From NCBI RefSeq assembly GCF_002632755.1, contig NZ_NJAK01000005.1:1-14361 (forward strand): a stretch of DNA of 14,361 nt, read 5' to 3'. Below are positions 1 to 7,744 of the stretch, piece after piece. Source of the stretch: Xenorhabdus ishibashii (GTDB lineage: Bacteria > Pseudomonadota > Gammaproteobacteria > Enterobacterales > Enterobacteriaceae). The notes beneath the pieces are model-generated. The model ran no database searches and was not told the origin of the DNA. It saw only the letters and a program-made list of their open reading frames with translations. Numbering within the stretch: position 1 is the stretch's first letter; each line of letters opens with the position of its first letter. Both the position numbers and the translations under genes were made by a program.

Positions 1-1112
1 TCATTCGGGCACATCACACCGGATTTAATCGCCGTCTCGTAGCTCTGAAAGCGTTCTTTCGGATTGGCTCGCAGTAGATCGGCTGTGTCAAATTCAACTT
101 GGTAGCGAATGCCTCGTTTTGGTGAGTTCATCAGCAAGGCGGACTTGATTTGCTGCTCAAAGTTAGCCAGCCACGGGCGCATGGTGATCGTCAGAAAAGC
201 GCGTGATGCTTCGCTAAAATTACTGTAGGTACTGTTCGAATACTCTTGCAGGAAGATCGGGCTGACATTGAACATACGGGCAATATCTTCAATCGTGAAG
301 CGACGAGAGGCCAGCCATTCCGCATCTTGGTTGCTCATGCCTAACTGTTGGTATTCCATCCCCCCCTCAAGAATGGGCGTTTTCCCTGCATTGCGAGCGC
401 CCTTATAACGTTCGAGGGCTTCCAGTGCCTTATTGCCCTTGATGCCATCCAGCCAGTCAGCGGCTTTAATCACGCCCGCTGCCATCATGCCCTCTTTCAT
501 TATGCTGGCACCGTGGCGCTGTTGTGCCAGCCCCAAACCCAGTGTTTCACGGCAGATGGTGACTGGCGAACGCCCCAAAAAGCCATCTTCGGTGGCATAA
601 CGCAAATGCAATACTTCTTCTTGTAGGTAGGTTTTGACCTTGCCGCTATAAGGTTCGGTAATGGTGTAAGCAAAGCGGTGATCCGATAATCGTTGCGGCA
701 CAACCGCTGACGGTGGGTAAGGGTGCAACGATTGTGGCTGTCCGTCTTTTCCCCAGACTATGACTGCATACGCATTACCATTGAGTAAGCAATGACGCAT
801 CAGGGTTCGCTTAAACTGAAAAGGCGTCTGGCAGTCATTCGGGTATTCATTGAGCAAATAATCCACGGGGTGATCACTGAGCCATTCGCGGGACTCCTTG
901 CCGTTCTGGTGCTGAACCCGATAGAGATAGCAAGGCATGGTCGCCACGGCTTCACTAATCACCGTGACAGCATTCATCACGGCGGGTAAGCCTTCGGCTG
1001 TAGACGGTGAAACATGCTCGCCTGATTTGGTGTTAGATATACCTGCCAGAGAAAGAAACTCATCAATACTGACACTGCGAGTCTCAGCGGCTTTACGCTT
1101 AAAAGGCCACAT
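1..1112 (-). CDS. HK97-family phage portal protein (3' end outside window)
   Basis: The reading frame opens with ATG at 1112 (MWPFKRKAAETRSVSIDEFL) and stays open to the window edge, about 370 residues, so the C-terminus is missing. It reads as a Phage_portal (HK97/lambda-type) protein: near the N-terminus 'AVMNAVTVISEAVATMPCYL', then 'HPVDYLLNEYPN', 'NGNAYAVIVWGKDGQP', 'YATEDGFLGRSPV', and the 'IARMFNVSPIFLQEY' segment near residue 300, typical of the family. Portal proteins form the dodecameric ring at one capsid vertex through which DNA is packaged and to which connectors attach. The start lies 2 nt after the TAA of the protease gene, so the two are probably translationally coupled. Unlike the capsid and terminase genes nearby, the visible frame has no indels. 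The family call is from sequence; the role is family knowledge. Confidence 0.92.
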   Translation of the reverse strand, partial: MWPFKRKAAETRSVSIDEFLSLAGISNTKSGEHVSPSTAEGLPAVMNAVTVISEAVATMPCYLYRVQHQNGKESREWLSDHPVDYLLNEYPNDCQTPFQFKRTLMRHCLLNGNAYAVIVWGKDGQPQSLHPYPPSAVVPQRLSDHRFAYTITEPYSGKVKTYLQEEVLHLRYATEDGFLGRSPVTICRETLGLGLAQQRHGASIMKEGMMAAGVIKAADWLDGIKGNKALEALERYKGARNAGKTPILEGGMEYQQLGMSNQDAEWLASRRFTIEDIARMFNVSPIFLQEYSNSTYSNFSEASRAFLTITMRPWLANFEQQIKSALLMNSPKRGIRYQVEFDTADLLRANPKERFQSYETAIKSGVMCPN

Positions 1113-1114
1113 AG

Positions 1115-1663
1115 TTACACCTCGGACAGTTGCAGCCAGTAATGACGCAAATCAACATTGTTAGGCTTAACCCTATTCAGCGAACGCTTGGCAATCTCAA
1201 CACCGCTTTCAGGGTAGGCGGGTAAACTGGTGACAGTGATTTCCCGTAGTTCCGCTTCTAAAACGGTTCTCAGATAAGGCTCCTGACCCACATCCCACTG
1301 ATCTTTGATAGCTCGAAAGCCAAAAGACATACCGGAAATATCACCCCGTTCAACTAGTGCCAGTACATCACGCCCTAATTGGGTATCAGGCGGGGTTAAC
1401 TCAAAGCGTAATCCGGTGGCATCTTCGGCAAGCTGCAATGTACCAGACGTAGTACGGCCTAACAGGTTCATGTGATCATGTTCATAAAGCGCCCTGACAT
1501 CTGTACCCGCCGTTAAGCTGGTGCTAAACGCATTCGGGGCGAACTGCTCGACAAACTCATCCCACAAAACTTGTGATCGGCTGTTCCACTTAATGACATA
1601 ACCGGTCAGTTTCTTATCACTGGCAGACAGGGAAGCGGTGCGGATTTCAAAATCATTTTTCAT
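1115..1663 (-). CDS. HK97-family prohead protease (S78)
   Basis: An intact 182-residue protein, normal for the caudoviral prohead protease family (U35/S78). The N-terminal strand 'KKLTGYVIKWNSRSQVL' and 'EQFAPNAFSTSL' are characteristic; 'ALYEHDHMNLLGRT' carries the likely catalytic His (residue 62 or 64) and 'RGDISGMSFGFR' the likely nucleophile Ser113. These proteases cleave the scaffolding (delta) part of the major capsid protein and themselves during head maturation. The gene follows the capsid gene by about 40 nt, with a stem-loop in the gap, and is followed after 2 nt by the portal gene. The order capsid-protease-portal is the reverse of the usual HK97/lambda order. Residue assignments are by analogy with HK97 gp4, not from alignment. 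Confidence 0.93.
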   Translation of the reverse strand: MKNDFEIRTASLSASDKKLTGYVIKWNSRSQVLWDEFVEQFAPNAFSTSLTAGTDVRALYEHDHMNLLGRTTSGTLQLAEDATGLRFELTPPDTQLGRDVLALVERGDISGMSFGFRAIKDQWDVGQEPYLRTVLEAELREITVTSLPAYPESGVEIAKRSLNRVKPNNVDLRHYWLQLSEV

Positions 1664-1682
1664 TGGTAGACTCCAGACTACA

Positions 1683-1701
1683 AAGGGGCGCAGTGCCCCT
1701 T
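1683..1701 (-). promoter_or_regulatory. Intercistronic stem-loop between capsid and protease genes
   Basis: AAGGGGC and GCCCCTT form a perfect 7-bp stem around a 5-nt loop, between the capsid stop codon (1706-1708) and the protease start (1663). On the minus strand the tail is only TTTG, so it is a weak terminator at best. It may attenuate read-through or stabilise the capsid message so that capsid is made in excess over protease; this role is inference. Confidence 0.6.
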
Positions 1702-1705
1702 ATCG

Positions 1706-2865
1706 TTAACCCGCTTTCGTGCCTTTGATTTCGAGCACTTTGATTGCGTTGGAATCCACCAGACCACCACCCAAATATTTATCCGTGTGTACCTTGTAGT
1801 ACCCCGGTTCGGTGATATTGTCAGGACGGGTGCGTGTGCCGGTATCATGGTCAACGATGAAGTAACCGCGTTTGAAGTCACCCAGACCGATAGCATCATC
1901 CGGCATAAATTCGAGATAATGGACAGGCAAGCCCAGTAACATATCAGGATCACCTGCTTGCAGACGTTCGCGCCAGATGTAATCACCGTTGCCGTTTTTC
2001 AGCTTCTGCACTTTGGCAGCCGTCGTGGAGTTCATCACCCACACCGCATTTTTACGGTATTTGTTCCTGAGCAGGAATTTCAGGTCAATCAGGCTATCGG
2101 CTTCCAGTTTGGCAACTTCCAGCTTTTGCAACGTACCGAACGCACGGGCTTTATCGGCTTGGGTATCACGAGGATAAGACAGGAAGCCTTTCGCTTTCTT
2201 GCTGCCGTCACCACTCACAAGATCGGTTTCTCGGTATCAACAAACGTATCTGCAATTTCTGAGGTTAACCAGCCTAAAATATCGACATCGCTAAAATCGA
2301 TGATTTCTTGGGTAGTCTTAGGGTAGCATAAATCGGAAACAGCTTGATGCTGACTTCTTCCATCGTCGGTGTGGCTGTCTCACTGCGTGCCTTGCCTTCT
2401 TCCCCGTGGGCGACGGCTGCACCCCCGACCGAAACAAGCTGTTTATACTCATTACTACGCGTGTCTTAATCGTACAAATCCGGCGCATAACCGACTCATC
2501 AGCCAGTTGCTGCATGATCTGTTTATTCAGCTCAGGGATAACGGTATAGCCACCTTCGGAGGGTACGCTCGTAGACAAGGTGCGGGTTCTCCGGTCACGA
2601 TATAGTGACGCAGTTCATCATGCTGAGTGTTTTACTGGCGGGCTGGTTCTGGCCTGATTTCGCTCTTCATCCGATAAAGCCTCATAACGGGCGATTTCTG
2701 CATTCAGGGCACCGGACTGACTGCGCAGCTCGTCAAACTGTTTAGCTTCATCGGCATTAAGAGAGCGCTTTTCGTCTTCGGCTTTGGTGAGAAGAGAACG
2801 CATCTGCTGGGTTAAATCGGCTTTTGCTGGCGTAATTCGATAATTTCTTCATGGTGCCTCTGCAT
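1706..2865 (-). pseudogene. HK97-type major capsid protein, frame broken by several 1-nt indels
   Basis: Joining the frames gives about 385 residues, the usual length for an HK97 major capsid protein. An N-terminal charged coiled-coil delta domain ('DEKRSLNADEAKQFDELRSQ') is followed by the shell domain: 'SEGGYTVIPELNKQIMQQL', 'GGAAVAHGEEGKARSETATP', 'EIIDFSDVDILGWLTSEIAD', then one clean 170-codon stretch (2218-1706) with 'AVWVMNSTTAAKVQKLKNGNGDYIW', 'LLGLPVHYLEFMPD' and 'GYFIVDHDT'. The frame changes near 2815 (A run), 2622, 2587, 2462, 2325 and 2225. Five need one added base to restore it; the one near 2622 fits one extra or two missing bases. No larger deletion or clear in-frame stop is needed, so these may be sequencing errors and the gene may be functional. 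The likely start is ATG at 2865 (MQRHHEEIIELRQQ), without a strong ribosome binding site. Confidence 0.88.
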
Positions 2866-3010
2866 GTAGGTTAAGGGTTCGCTGTCATGCAGGTTTGAGG
2901 AAAGCGGTAGCGGGTTAGCACTACCGCCTTGAGGACTTGCTACAGAGCAATTGAAGTCAGGACGTGCCTACATGGTTCAGCAATCACTATTTAACACCAT
3001 GAAAAATAAT
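2866..3010 (-). promoter_or_regulatory. Leader region of the capsid operon with a 7-bp hairpin
   Basis: This gap lies between the terminator at 3011-3036 and the capsid start, so the head operon probably starts transcription here. GCGGTAG (2904-2910) and CTACCGC (2921-2927) form a perfect 7-bp stem with a 10-nt loop; the stem can be extended by two pairs across a bulge. I see no convincing sigma-70 promoter on the minus strand, which would fit a promoter needing an activator, but that is inference. Confidence 0.45.
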
Positions 3011-3036
3011 AAAAAAGACCTCGTGATAGGAGGTCT
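3011..3036 (-). terminator. Rho-independent terminator after the replication operon
   Basis: AGACCTC and GAGGTCT (3016-3036) make a perfect 7-bp stem with a 7-nt loop, followed on the minus strand by six T and further T-rich sequence. It sits 44 nt past the stop of the 3080-3339 gene and separates the primase/accessory genes from the capsid operon. Confidence 0.85.
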
Positions 3037-3079
3037 AAACAAGGGAAACATGAGACGGGATATTTACAAATCTTTACTT

Positions 3080-3339
3080 TTATTTTTCACTCATCCAATC
3101 CGGCGCGTCGTTCATGATTTCTCTGAACGCCTGTAATTGTTCTATCAATACATCTAACTGCTCTTTATTGGTTGCCAGTATTTCCTCAGAAAATGTTGTG
3201 GCGCAGACTACCACCTGAATCCTGAAAGAAAAAAGCATGACCATTGACCAACTGGCGTACTCGCTTGTATGTAAATCGTCTAACTGCGTAATACCGTAAT
3301 AATCGTAGTGTTCTCTGATATCTTCTTGCGTAATCGCAT
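3080..3339 (-). pseudogene. Small satellite protein of unknown function, start region off by one base
   Basis: A coding frame of about 86 residues ends 'QLQAFREIMNDAPDWMSEK' with TAA at 3082-3080. It contains 'EDIREHYDYYGITQLDDLHT', 'ASWSMVMLFSFRIQVVVCAT' and a helical C-terminal half ('EEILATNKEQLDVLIEQLQAF'). The ATG at 3339, with AGGGGA just upstream, is one base out of frame with the body: ATGCG would have to be ATG plus one base plus CG. A single base missing at about 3337 would restore a normal start ('MAITQEDIREHY', assuming G). I do not recognise the family beyond it resembling the short acidic proteins carried by P4-like islands. It lies 18 nt after the 3358-3591 gene, in the same orientation, and just before a terminator, so it is probably the last gene of that operon. 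Confidence 0.6.
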
Positions 3340-3357
3340 AATATTCCCCTTATATAA

Positions 3358-3591
3358 TTATTCTACTTCTCTGAATAGGGTTACTTGGAAAGTTTCTAAG
3401 GCTTCAGCTATCCCACGAATGTTCATCGCTAATTCATCCCGTGCCGCTGTCTTCATGAATGCGGCTATAAGCTCTGGGTGCTGTTTGGCATACCCCTCAC
3501 CGAACAAAGCATCTATTTCTTTGACTGCTCTTTCCATCCAGTACGCGGCTGAATTAGCTGCCTGTCTTTCAATCGTTGTTGCATCTAACAT
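3358..3591 (-). CDS. Small conserved-looking satellite protein, function unknown
   Basis: A 77-residue protein starting MLDATTIERQAANSAAYWME and ending 'AEALETFQVTLFREVE'. The ATG at 3591 is chosen because GGAG lies just upstream at good spacing; the longer frame to 3678 would run through the origin iterons and lacks such a signal. The central part 'DALFGEGYAKQHPELIAAFM' is reminiscent of small helical proteins found near the primase in P4-like prophages and satellites, but I cannot name a domain. No membrane segment, signal peptide or metal motif is visible. It is the first gene after the candidate origin, on the same strand as the primase, and is followed by another small gene. Confidence 0.72.
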   Translation of the reverse strand: MLDATTIERQAANSAAYWMERAVKEIDALFGEGYAKQHPELIAAFMKTAARDELAMNIRGIAEALETFQVTLFREVE

Positions 3592-3627
3592 ATGTTCTCC
3601 ATTTTTGTATATATATAGTGAAAAGTT

Positions 3628-3652
3628 ACCGACAACACCGACAAACCGACAA
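3628..3652. repeat. Left arm of 25-bp perfect inverted repeat (three iterons)
   Basis: Three CCGACAA-type iterons with spacing ACCGACAAC-ACCGACAA-ACCGACAA. The whole 25 bp is the exact reverse complement of 3978-4002. Confidence 0.9.
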
Positions 3653-3977
3653 TGAGGTAAAATACAATTTAATATCAATTAGATACACTGTTAAATCGTT
3701 GTCGGTTAATTGTCGCTCAATTTTTTGATATCGCTAGAATTACAATATTATTGTTATCTTTCATGTAGATAAACATCACTTCCTGTTGTCGAAAACCGAC
3801 AACGCTACTTATAAACTCTTTCATATTTATCCGAATCCTTTTGCCTACCAAAAAAAGAAAGTTTTTCTTCTGGCAGGTGCTTTGTTTTAAGTCCGCCAAT
3901 GAAAACGACAAATCGACAACGTACCGACAAACATTTAACATTTTAGTATATTGATTTATAAGATATTTATATTACTG

Positions 3978-4002
3978 TTGTCGGTTTGTCGGTGTTGTCG
4001 GT
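3978..4002. repeat. Right arm of 25-bp perfect inverted repeat (three iterons)
   Basis: Three TTGTCGGT iterons, the exact reverse complement of 3628-3652. It ends about 50 bp from the primase stop codon. Confidence 0.9.
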
Positions 4003-4053
4003 CAGTTTTACGCGTATAGAGAATTTATTCTTCTATTTCATCAGTGGAATACA

Positions 4054-6730
4054 TCAGCACATAATACTTACGGGTGAGCCGTTGTGCTTCATGCCTTGCA
4101 CCTTAAAGCCACCATTTGCGGCCTTTCTTAGCATCCCTGATTCAGCGAGAACCCGCGCAAACATCTTCGTATCGAACGTTTCTGATACCTCATTCTCGAA
4201 CACATCTGGGAATGTGTAGAAATGGATAAGGCCGGCATTATTGGGGATATCGCTGGTATCTTTTCGGTAGCCTGCAAGGTTAGAAATAGTGGCATGATCA
4301 TAGGTGTACGGTTCTGGTGCATACCGACTCAATCCAAAAACGGTCTAAAAATGCCTCGGTTTGTTCCCGTATCTGTTGGTGTTCTTTATTGCAGTACCAA
4401 ATTCAGCCACCCACGCATTAAAGCAGTGTTGAATTGCGTCTCTGCTTTCCTGTTCTGTCCATCCGGTGAGATGCGTCGCTGCAATAAGTGCCCCCTCTAA
4501 GATGGCGAACCGTTCTGCACGCGGGAAGTTGTGCCCCAGCGCCTTTGGGGATCAACCCATTCCAGCGGATTTTGGCTTCTTCAATGGTGTTTCTCGTTGC
4601 TTTTTGATGCTGAGTCAGATATTCACACCATACCCGCCCAATAGCCCCATGATTGTCAGCAATGGCTTTTTCGATTGCCTTAGCGTGTTCTCTGGCATCC
4701 TGATAACCATGTAAAACAGTCGGGCTACTGAACGGAATATTCAGCAACCGGACAAGCTGGCCTGCTTTCATGCGCTTGCCCTCACTTCTGACAAACGTAT
4801 CAAGATCGACCTCGCCAGTACTGATAGCTATCGTTTTAAACTGGAGAATGTCACGGTTGCCGCCACCTCTTGCCCCTTGTAACTTGCCTTTGCCGTTAAA
4901 CAGCGCATAAGACGCATTAGCCACATCTTTAACCGATGATCCCTGCCCGACTTCATCAAGAGGTAACAGGTTGTTATTATGGGCGGCGGCTTCATTAATC
5001 AATCCCAATGTAGTTGCAAACCACGTTAAACGCATGGCAGACGGCTCACCAAAGACACTACAGCCGACGCTTTGCGCGGTGGTTTTCCCTGCGGTGCTCT
5101 GGTCATAAAAGTGAACCCCAAAGCCATCATCACGCAATAAACCGATAACCGGGAAGCTAACGCAGCCGCAATGGACAGCATCATAAAGGGATTGCCTTTG
5201 GCTAATTTGGCTACTGAGTCACGCCAGCTTTCAGGCGTTCCTGCCACGGTATACCCGCGTATTGATGATGTTCTGCCACAAAAGATAACGGACTTCTCTG
5301 GAGTGCCAATCACCTCGCCCGTTGGGAAGATGTAAGCCCCATGCTGCCAGCCTGTTGAGTGGGTAATGTGCCAGTCGGTTTTTTAGCACAGCGTTGTAAC
5401 CAATCCGATAGCGTGTGACGTAAAAAAGGTTTAGTGCAATATTCAATCCTGCGGCTTTGAGCTGTCGCCAGCCTTCATTTGCGCCAACATCACCTGTTTT
5501 CACTGCCTCAGTGTAAGTTGTCCCGTCTTCTTCCCACTGGATAATCAGATAAAATTCAATATCATCACGACCGCGCCCGATCACCTTCATTGAGTCACTG
5601 AGCCATTGCTCATGGTTGATAATTTCGCCGCTCTCTTTGTCCACCTTTGGCGTAACGTAATAAATTCCGTTTTTACGCTCATCAATAAAGGGCTTTAACG
5701 GATCACGCTCTTTTGTCCGGTGTTCGTCCAGATTAATGACGATTGATTTTGATACTGACATATTCTCCCCCACCTGATACAACCCTTCACTGAATGCCTG
5801 TTTTGCTGCCTCGATACCGTGATGCTGGCGATAATCGTCCCAATCAGCCTTGTGCTCTGTTGGCGGTAACGCTACCCACCCATTAATAGCCTTAGCGGTC
5901 TTCTCGGCTGCAATCTTGCCGACGTTCTTCTTGGGCTTACCTTTGTCGTCCAGTTCTTCCGGTGAGTGCCAATCATTGTCAGCCGCCAGAATGATTTTTA
6001 CTGTTGGCCACCGCTCTCTGATCTGTTTAGCCACAGTCGGTAAATTTCCTTCATCAATAGCAGCCAGCACCAAGCCCTCATGCAATTGGTCGACCGTTAA
6101 GGCCGTTGCATAGCCCTCAGCAATAATGATCGTGTCCGGCGTTCCAATTACGGGCGATAAGGGGATAAAGCTCCCCTTTTTCTTCGAGCCGGGGACAAAG
6201 CGCTTTTCACCACTCGGCTTAATGACCTGCGCACCGGTGATTGTGCCGTCCAGTGCCTGAATGACCAGCAACAACGAACCGTCTTTCAGTAGCTTCTGAT
6301 TGGGACATTGCAGCCCCTTTTGAGTCAGGTAGTCGGATTGTCCGATAGTGGATTGAGCCACCAGCTTGTTAACTTTCTCGGTGATGGGTTGAGCCTCTGA
6401 TTTTAGCGCCTCCTTTCTGGCGGGCTTGGGTTCTGGTAAGGGAAGCAACAACGCCTCAGAAACCACCTTAGCCGCTTCAATTACCGTGATACCTTTGACC
6501 TTCATCAGTAAATCAAAGCCATCGCCGTGATTCGGGTTATCACACTGGCGACAATGCCAGTCACCGTTACCGTGATCGTCTATGAAGTGAAAACGGTCAG
6601 TACCGCCACAGATAGGGCAAGCACCATGCTTACCCTTTGCTGGAACATCCACCCCACAAGCAGACAACAAACCTTGCCATTGCCCTTGCGCCGCTGCTTT
6701 CACCGACCGAATATCAATATGACTTACCAT
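4054..6730 (-). pseudogene. P4 alpha-like primase-helicase (zinc finger, TOPRIM, DUF927), with several 1-nt indels
   Basis: The joined frames give roughly 890 residues, longer than P4 alpha. Residues 1-499 are one clean frame: a zinc ribbon with Cys38, Cys41, Cys60, Cys63 ('CPICGG', 'CRQC'); a TOPRIM-like core with 'IIIAEGYATALTV' (Glu205) and 'ILAADND' (251-253); then the start of a DUF927 region from about residue 345. The helicase part continues in other frames: 'GWQHGAYIF', 'FYDQSTAGKTTAQSV' (Walker A-like), 'LLPLDEVGQGSS' (Walker B-like), ending 'VQGMKHNGSPVSIMC' at 4054. Frame changes lie near 5380 (run of six T), 5145, 4555, 4420 and 4340, mostly in homopolymers. The protein should prime and unwind DNA at the adjacent iterons. 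The start overlaps the stop of the 6724-7035 gene, suggesting coupled translation. Whether it is really broken is unclear. Confidence 0.9.
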
Positions 6731-7035
6731 TTTGGGAATCCCTCGCGGTGATGGATTTCAAACTGAGCGTTTTGCTGCGTGTCATTCAGGGCTTCGGCAA
6801 TTCGGGGCAGGTACATCAGGGCTTCACCGATACGGCGTAAATCCTCCCTTGCCTGACGATTGTCATAGTTTTCGTTATCAACTGACCAGAAAGCCATTTC
6901 CCCCATTGCAGACATTGCCGCCATCACGCTACTCAATGCCCCTTCGGAGTTTTTGCGCAGATCTTTGAGTTCTTCGGTGCTCAGGTCGTTAAAGCTGGTG
7001 CGTACCAAATGTTTATAGATATCAGACATGATCAT
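6724..7035 (-). CDS. Small helical protein coupled to the primase gene, function unknown
   Basis: A protein of about 100 residues, mostly helical by composition: 'DLSTEELKDLRKNSEGALSS', 'AAMSAMGEMAFWSVDN', 'REDLRRIGEALMYLPRIAEA'. Two starts are possible. ATG at 7035 overlaps the preceding TGA (ATGA), favouring re-initiation; ATG at 7029 (MSDIYKHLV) has GGGAGAG at better spacing. Its stop overlaps the primase start, so the two proteins are probably made together. Similar-length proteins occur just before the primase in P4-like islands, but I do not recognise a named domain. Confidence 0.8.
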   Translation of the reverse strand: MIMSDIYKHLVRTSFNDLSTEELKDLRKNSEGALSSVMAAMSAMGEMAFWSVDNENYDNRQAREDLRRIGEALMYLPRIAEALNDTQQNAQFEIHHREGFPKW

Positions 7036-7200
7036 GCTCTCCCTGCGTAGGTGTATTCTTTAGTGAATCGGCTTAATGGCATGGTGCACGGGTGTGATAA
7101 CCATCACGGACAAAGGTCACGCGATTAAAGGCGACTGACAGCACTTGTACGGCTTCCCCGTTCTTATGGGTGTAATAGTCATGGGGGCTGGGTTACGCAT
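7032..7200 (-). pseudogene. DUF4222-like small protein, frame broken twice
   Basis: The ATG at 7200 (MRNPAP) leads within six codons out of frame. The neighbouring frames together read 'DYYTHKNGEAVQVLSVAFNR', 'VTFVRDGYHTR' and 'CTMPLSRFTKEYTYAGRA', ending TGA at 7034-7032. That resembles the DUF4222 family of small prophage proteins, which end in a Cys/Pro-Leu-x-x-Phe segment. Two one-base losses explain it: one in the run of five C (7183-7187) and one near 7095. The gene sits 3 nt after the Icd-like stop, and its own stop overlaps the next start, so it is part of one tightly packed operon. Function unknown; the DUF call is from memory of the family pattern. Confidence 0.6.
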
Positions 7201-7203
7201 GAT

Positions 7204-7440
7204 TCACCCCTGAACGGTAGACATATCGCTACAGTTGAAAGGAGTATCGATACCGATATCCCATGCTTGACGGGAAACGAATATCAGCGAGGACATGCCA
7301 GCCAGTAGACGGGCTTCAACTTCACTATCCGCCAGCACAGTGATAAGGCGCGCCGGATGAATATCCACCAATCGCTGAGTGCCTGATGCAATTAGGAATG
7401 TAAATTTAAGGCGAGTTTGGTTATGCTGTGGGGTATCCAT
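7204..7440 (-). CDS. Icd/Ash-like small protein (putative host cell division inhibitor family)
   Basis: A 78-residue protein starting MDTPQHNQTRLKFTFLIAS, with ATG at 7440 preceded by AAGGAGT 8 nt upstream. The pattern of 'LKFTFLIASGTQRLVDIHP', 'VLADSEVEARLLAGMSSLIF' and 'RQAW' resembles the C-terminal part of the Icd-like/Ash proteins of P4- and P1-type elements, annotated as host cell division inhibitors or Ash family. The frame is open far upstream (to 8211), and the preceding codons 'CRPKTTTPRSAT' are also seen in Ash-type reading frames, but the good ribosome binding site favours the short form. It is the first gene behind the minus-strand promoter at 7549-7577. Toxic activity is family annotation only, not shown by the sequence. 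Confidence 0.65.
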   Translation of the reverse strand: MDTPQHNQTRLKFTFLIASGTQRLVDIHPARLITVLADSEVEARLLAGMSSLIFVSRQAWDIGIDTPFNCSDMSTVQG

Positions 7441-7520
7441 AGCGTAAGACTCCTTTACGTTTTTGGTTAGACGCCTCGATAGTGTTGTAGCACTTCGGGG
7501 CGTTGTTGTTTTTGGTCTAC

Positions 7521-7546
7521 ACTTGTCATACACTTGATGTATAAGT
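7521..7546. promoter_or_regulatory. Imperfect palindrome, candidate operator
   Basis: ATACA (7528-7532) and TGTAT (7538-7542) are perfect inverted half-sites around CTTGA, with further symmetry ACTT/AAGT at the edges. It lies between the divergent genes and covers the predicted start of the minus-strand transcript. Binding by the neighbouring ribbon-helix-helix protein is a guess from position. Confidence 0.45.
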
Positions 7547-7548
7547 CC

Positions 7549-7577
7549 AATATAAACAGGAGTAAACCAAGTGTCAA
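7549..7577 (-). promoter_or_regulatory. Sigma-70 promoter for the Icd/Ash-like operon
   Basis: On the minus strand, TTGACA (7577-7572) is followed by exactly 17 bp and TATATT (7554-7549): a perfect -35, optimal spacing and a 5/6 match at -10. The -35 box overlaps the GTG start codon of the divergent ribbon-helix-helix gene at 7571. The start of transcription would fall at about 7542, at the edge of the palindrome at 7521-7546. Confidence 0.75.
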
Positions 7578-7744
7578 CCATTAAAATATCAGGAAAGGGA
7601 AATAAGCAAATCGCGTTAAGAGTAGAACCATCCCTTGAGCAAGGAATAAAAGCAGCGTTAGCCCAAGATGGTGACGCTTCTGTATCTGCATGGATAAAGA
7701 GAATTATCCGTAAAGAGTTGCAATCTCGCGGCATTGAACAATAA
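7571..7744 (+). CDS. Ribbon-helix-helix DNA-binding protein (YlcI/YnfO-like)
   Basis: The only convincing plus-strand gene here, 57 residues: MSTIKISGKGNKQIALRVEP at the N-terminus, then 'SLEQGIKAALAQDGDASVSA' and 'WIKRIIRKELQSRGIEQ'. The start is GTG at 7571, chosen because AGGAG lies 8 nt upstream and the match to the family begins there. One beta strand ('KQIALRVEP') followed by two helices with basic residues fits an Arc/MetJ-type ribbon-helix-helix protein; small members of the YlcI/YnfO family in lambdoid prophages look like this. It diverges from the Icd/Ash-like operon and its start codon overlaps that operon's -35 box, a layout typical of a local repressor. It is short and lies antisense to a long minus-strand frame, which is the spurious one. 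Confidence 0.8.
   Translation: MSTIKISGKGNKQIALRVEPSLEQGIKAALAQDGDASVSAWIKRIIRKELQSRGIEQ

Larger units (their letters stand above)
3592..4053. other. Candidate replication origin with TTGTCGG iterons
   Basis: This gene-free AT-rich stretch directly follows the primase-helicase gene. It contains a dozen or so copies of TTGTCGG(T) or its complement: three at 3628-3652, then 3699-3706 and 3710-3716 (variant), a pair forming a 7-bp hairpin at 3785-3803, three at 3906-3930, and three at 3978-4002. The outer triplets are perfect 25-bp inverted repeats of each other, about 325 bp apart, enclosing AT-rich DNA. P4 alpha protein and PICI Rep proteins bind iterons at origins near their own gene, so this is the expected place for the island's origin. 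That the primase here binds these iterons is inference. Confidence 0.82.

Noticed and set aside
3592..3678. Longer start for the 3358-3591 gene
   Set aside because: The extra codons pass through the inverted-repeat iterons, and the good ribosome binding site belongs to the ATG at 3591.
3717..3941. Minus-strand frame of 74 codons inside the origin region
   Set aside because: It runs through iterons and AT-rich DNA, has no ribosome binding site and reads like no protein family.
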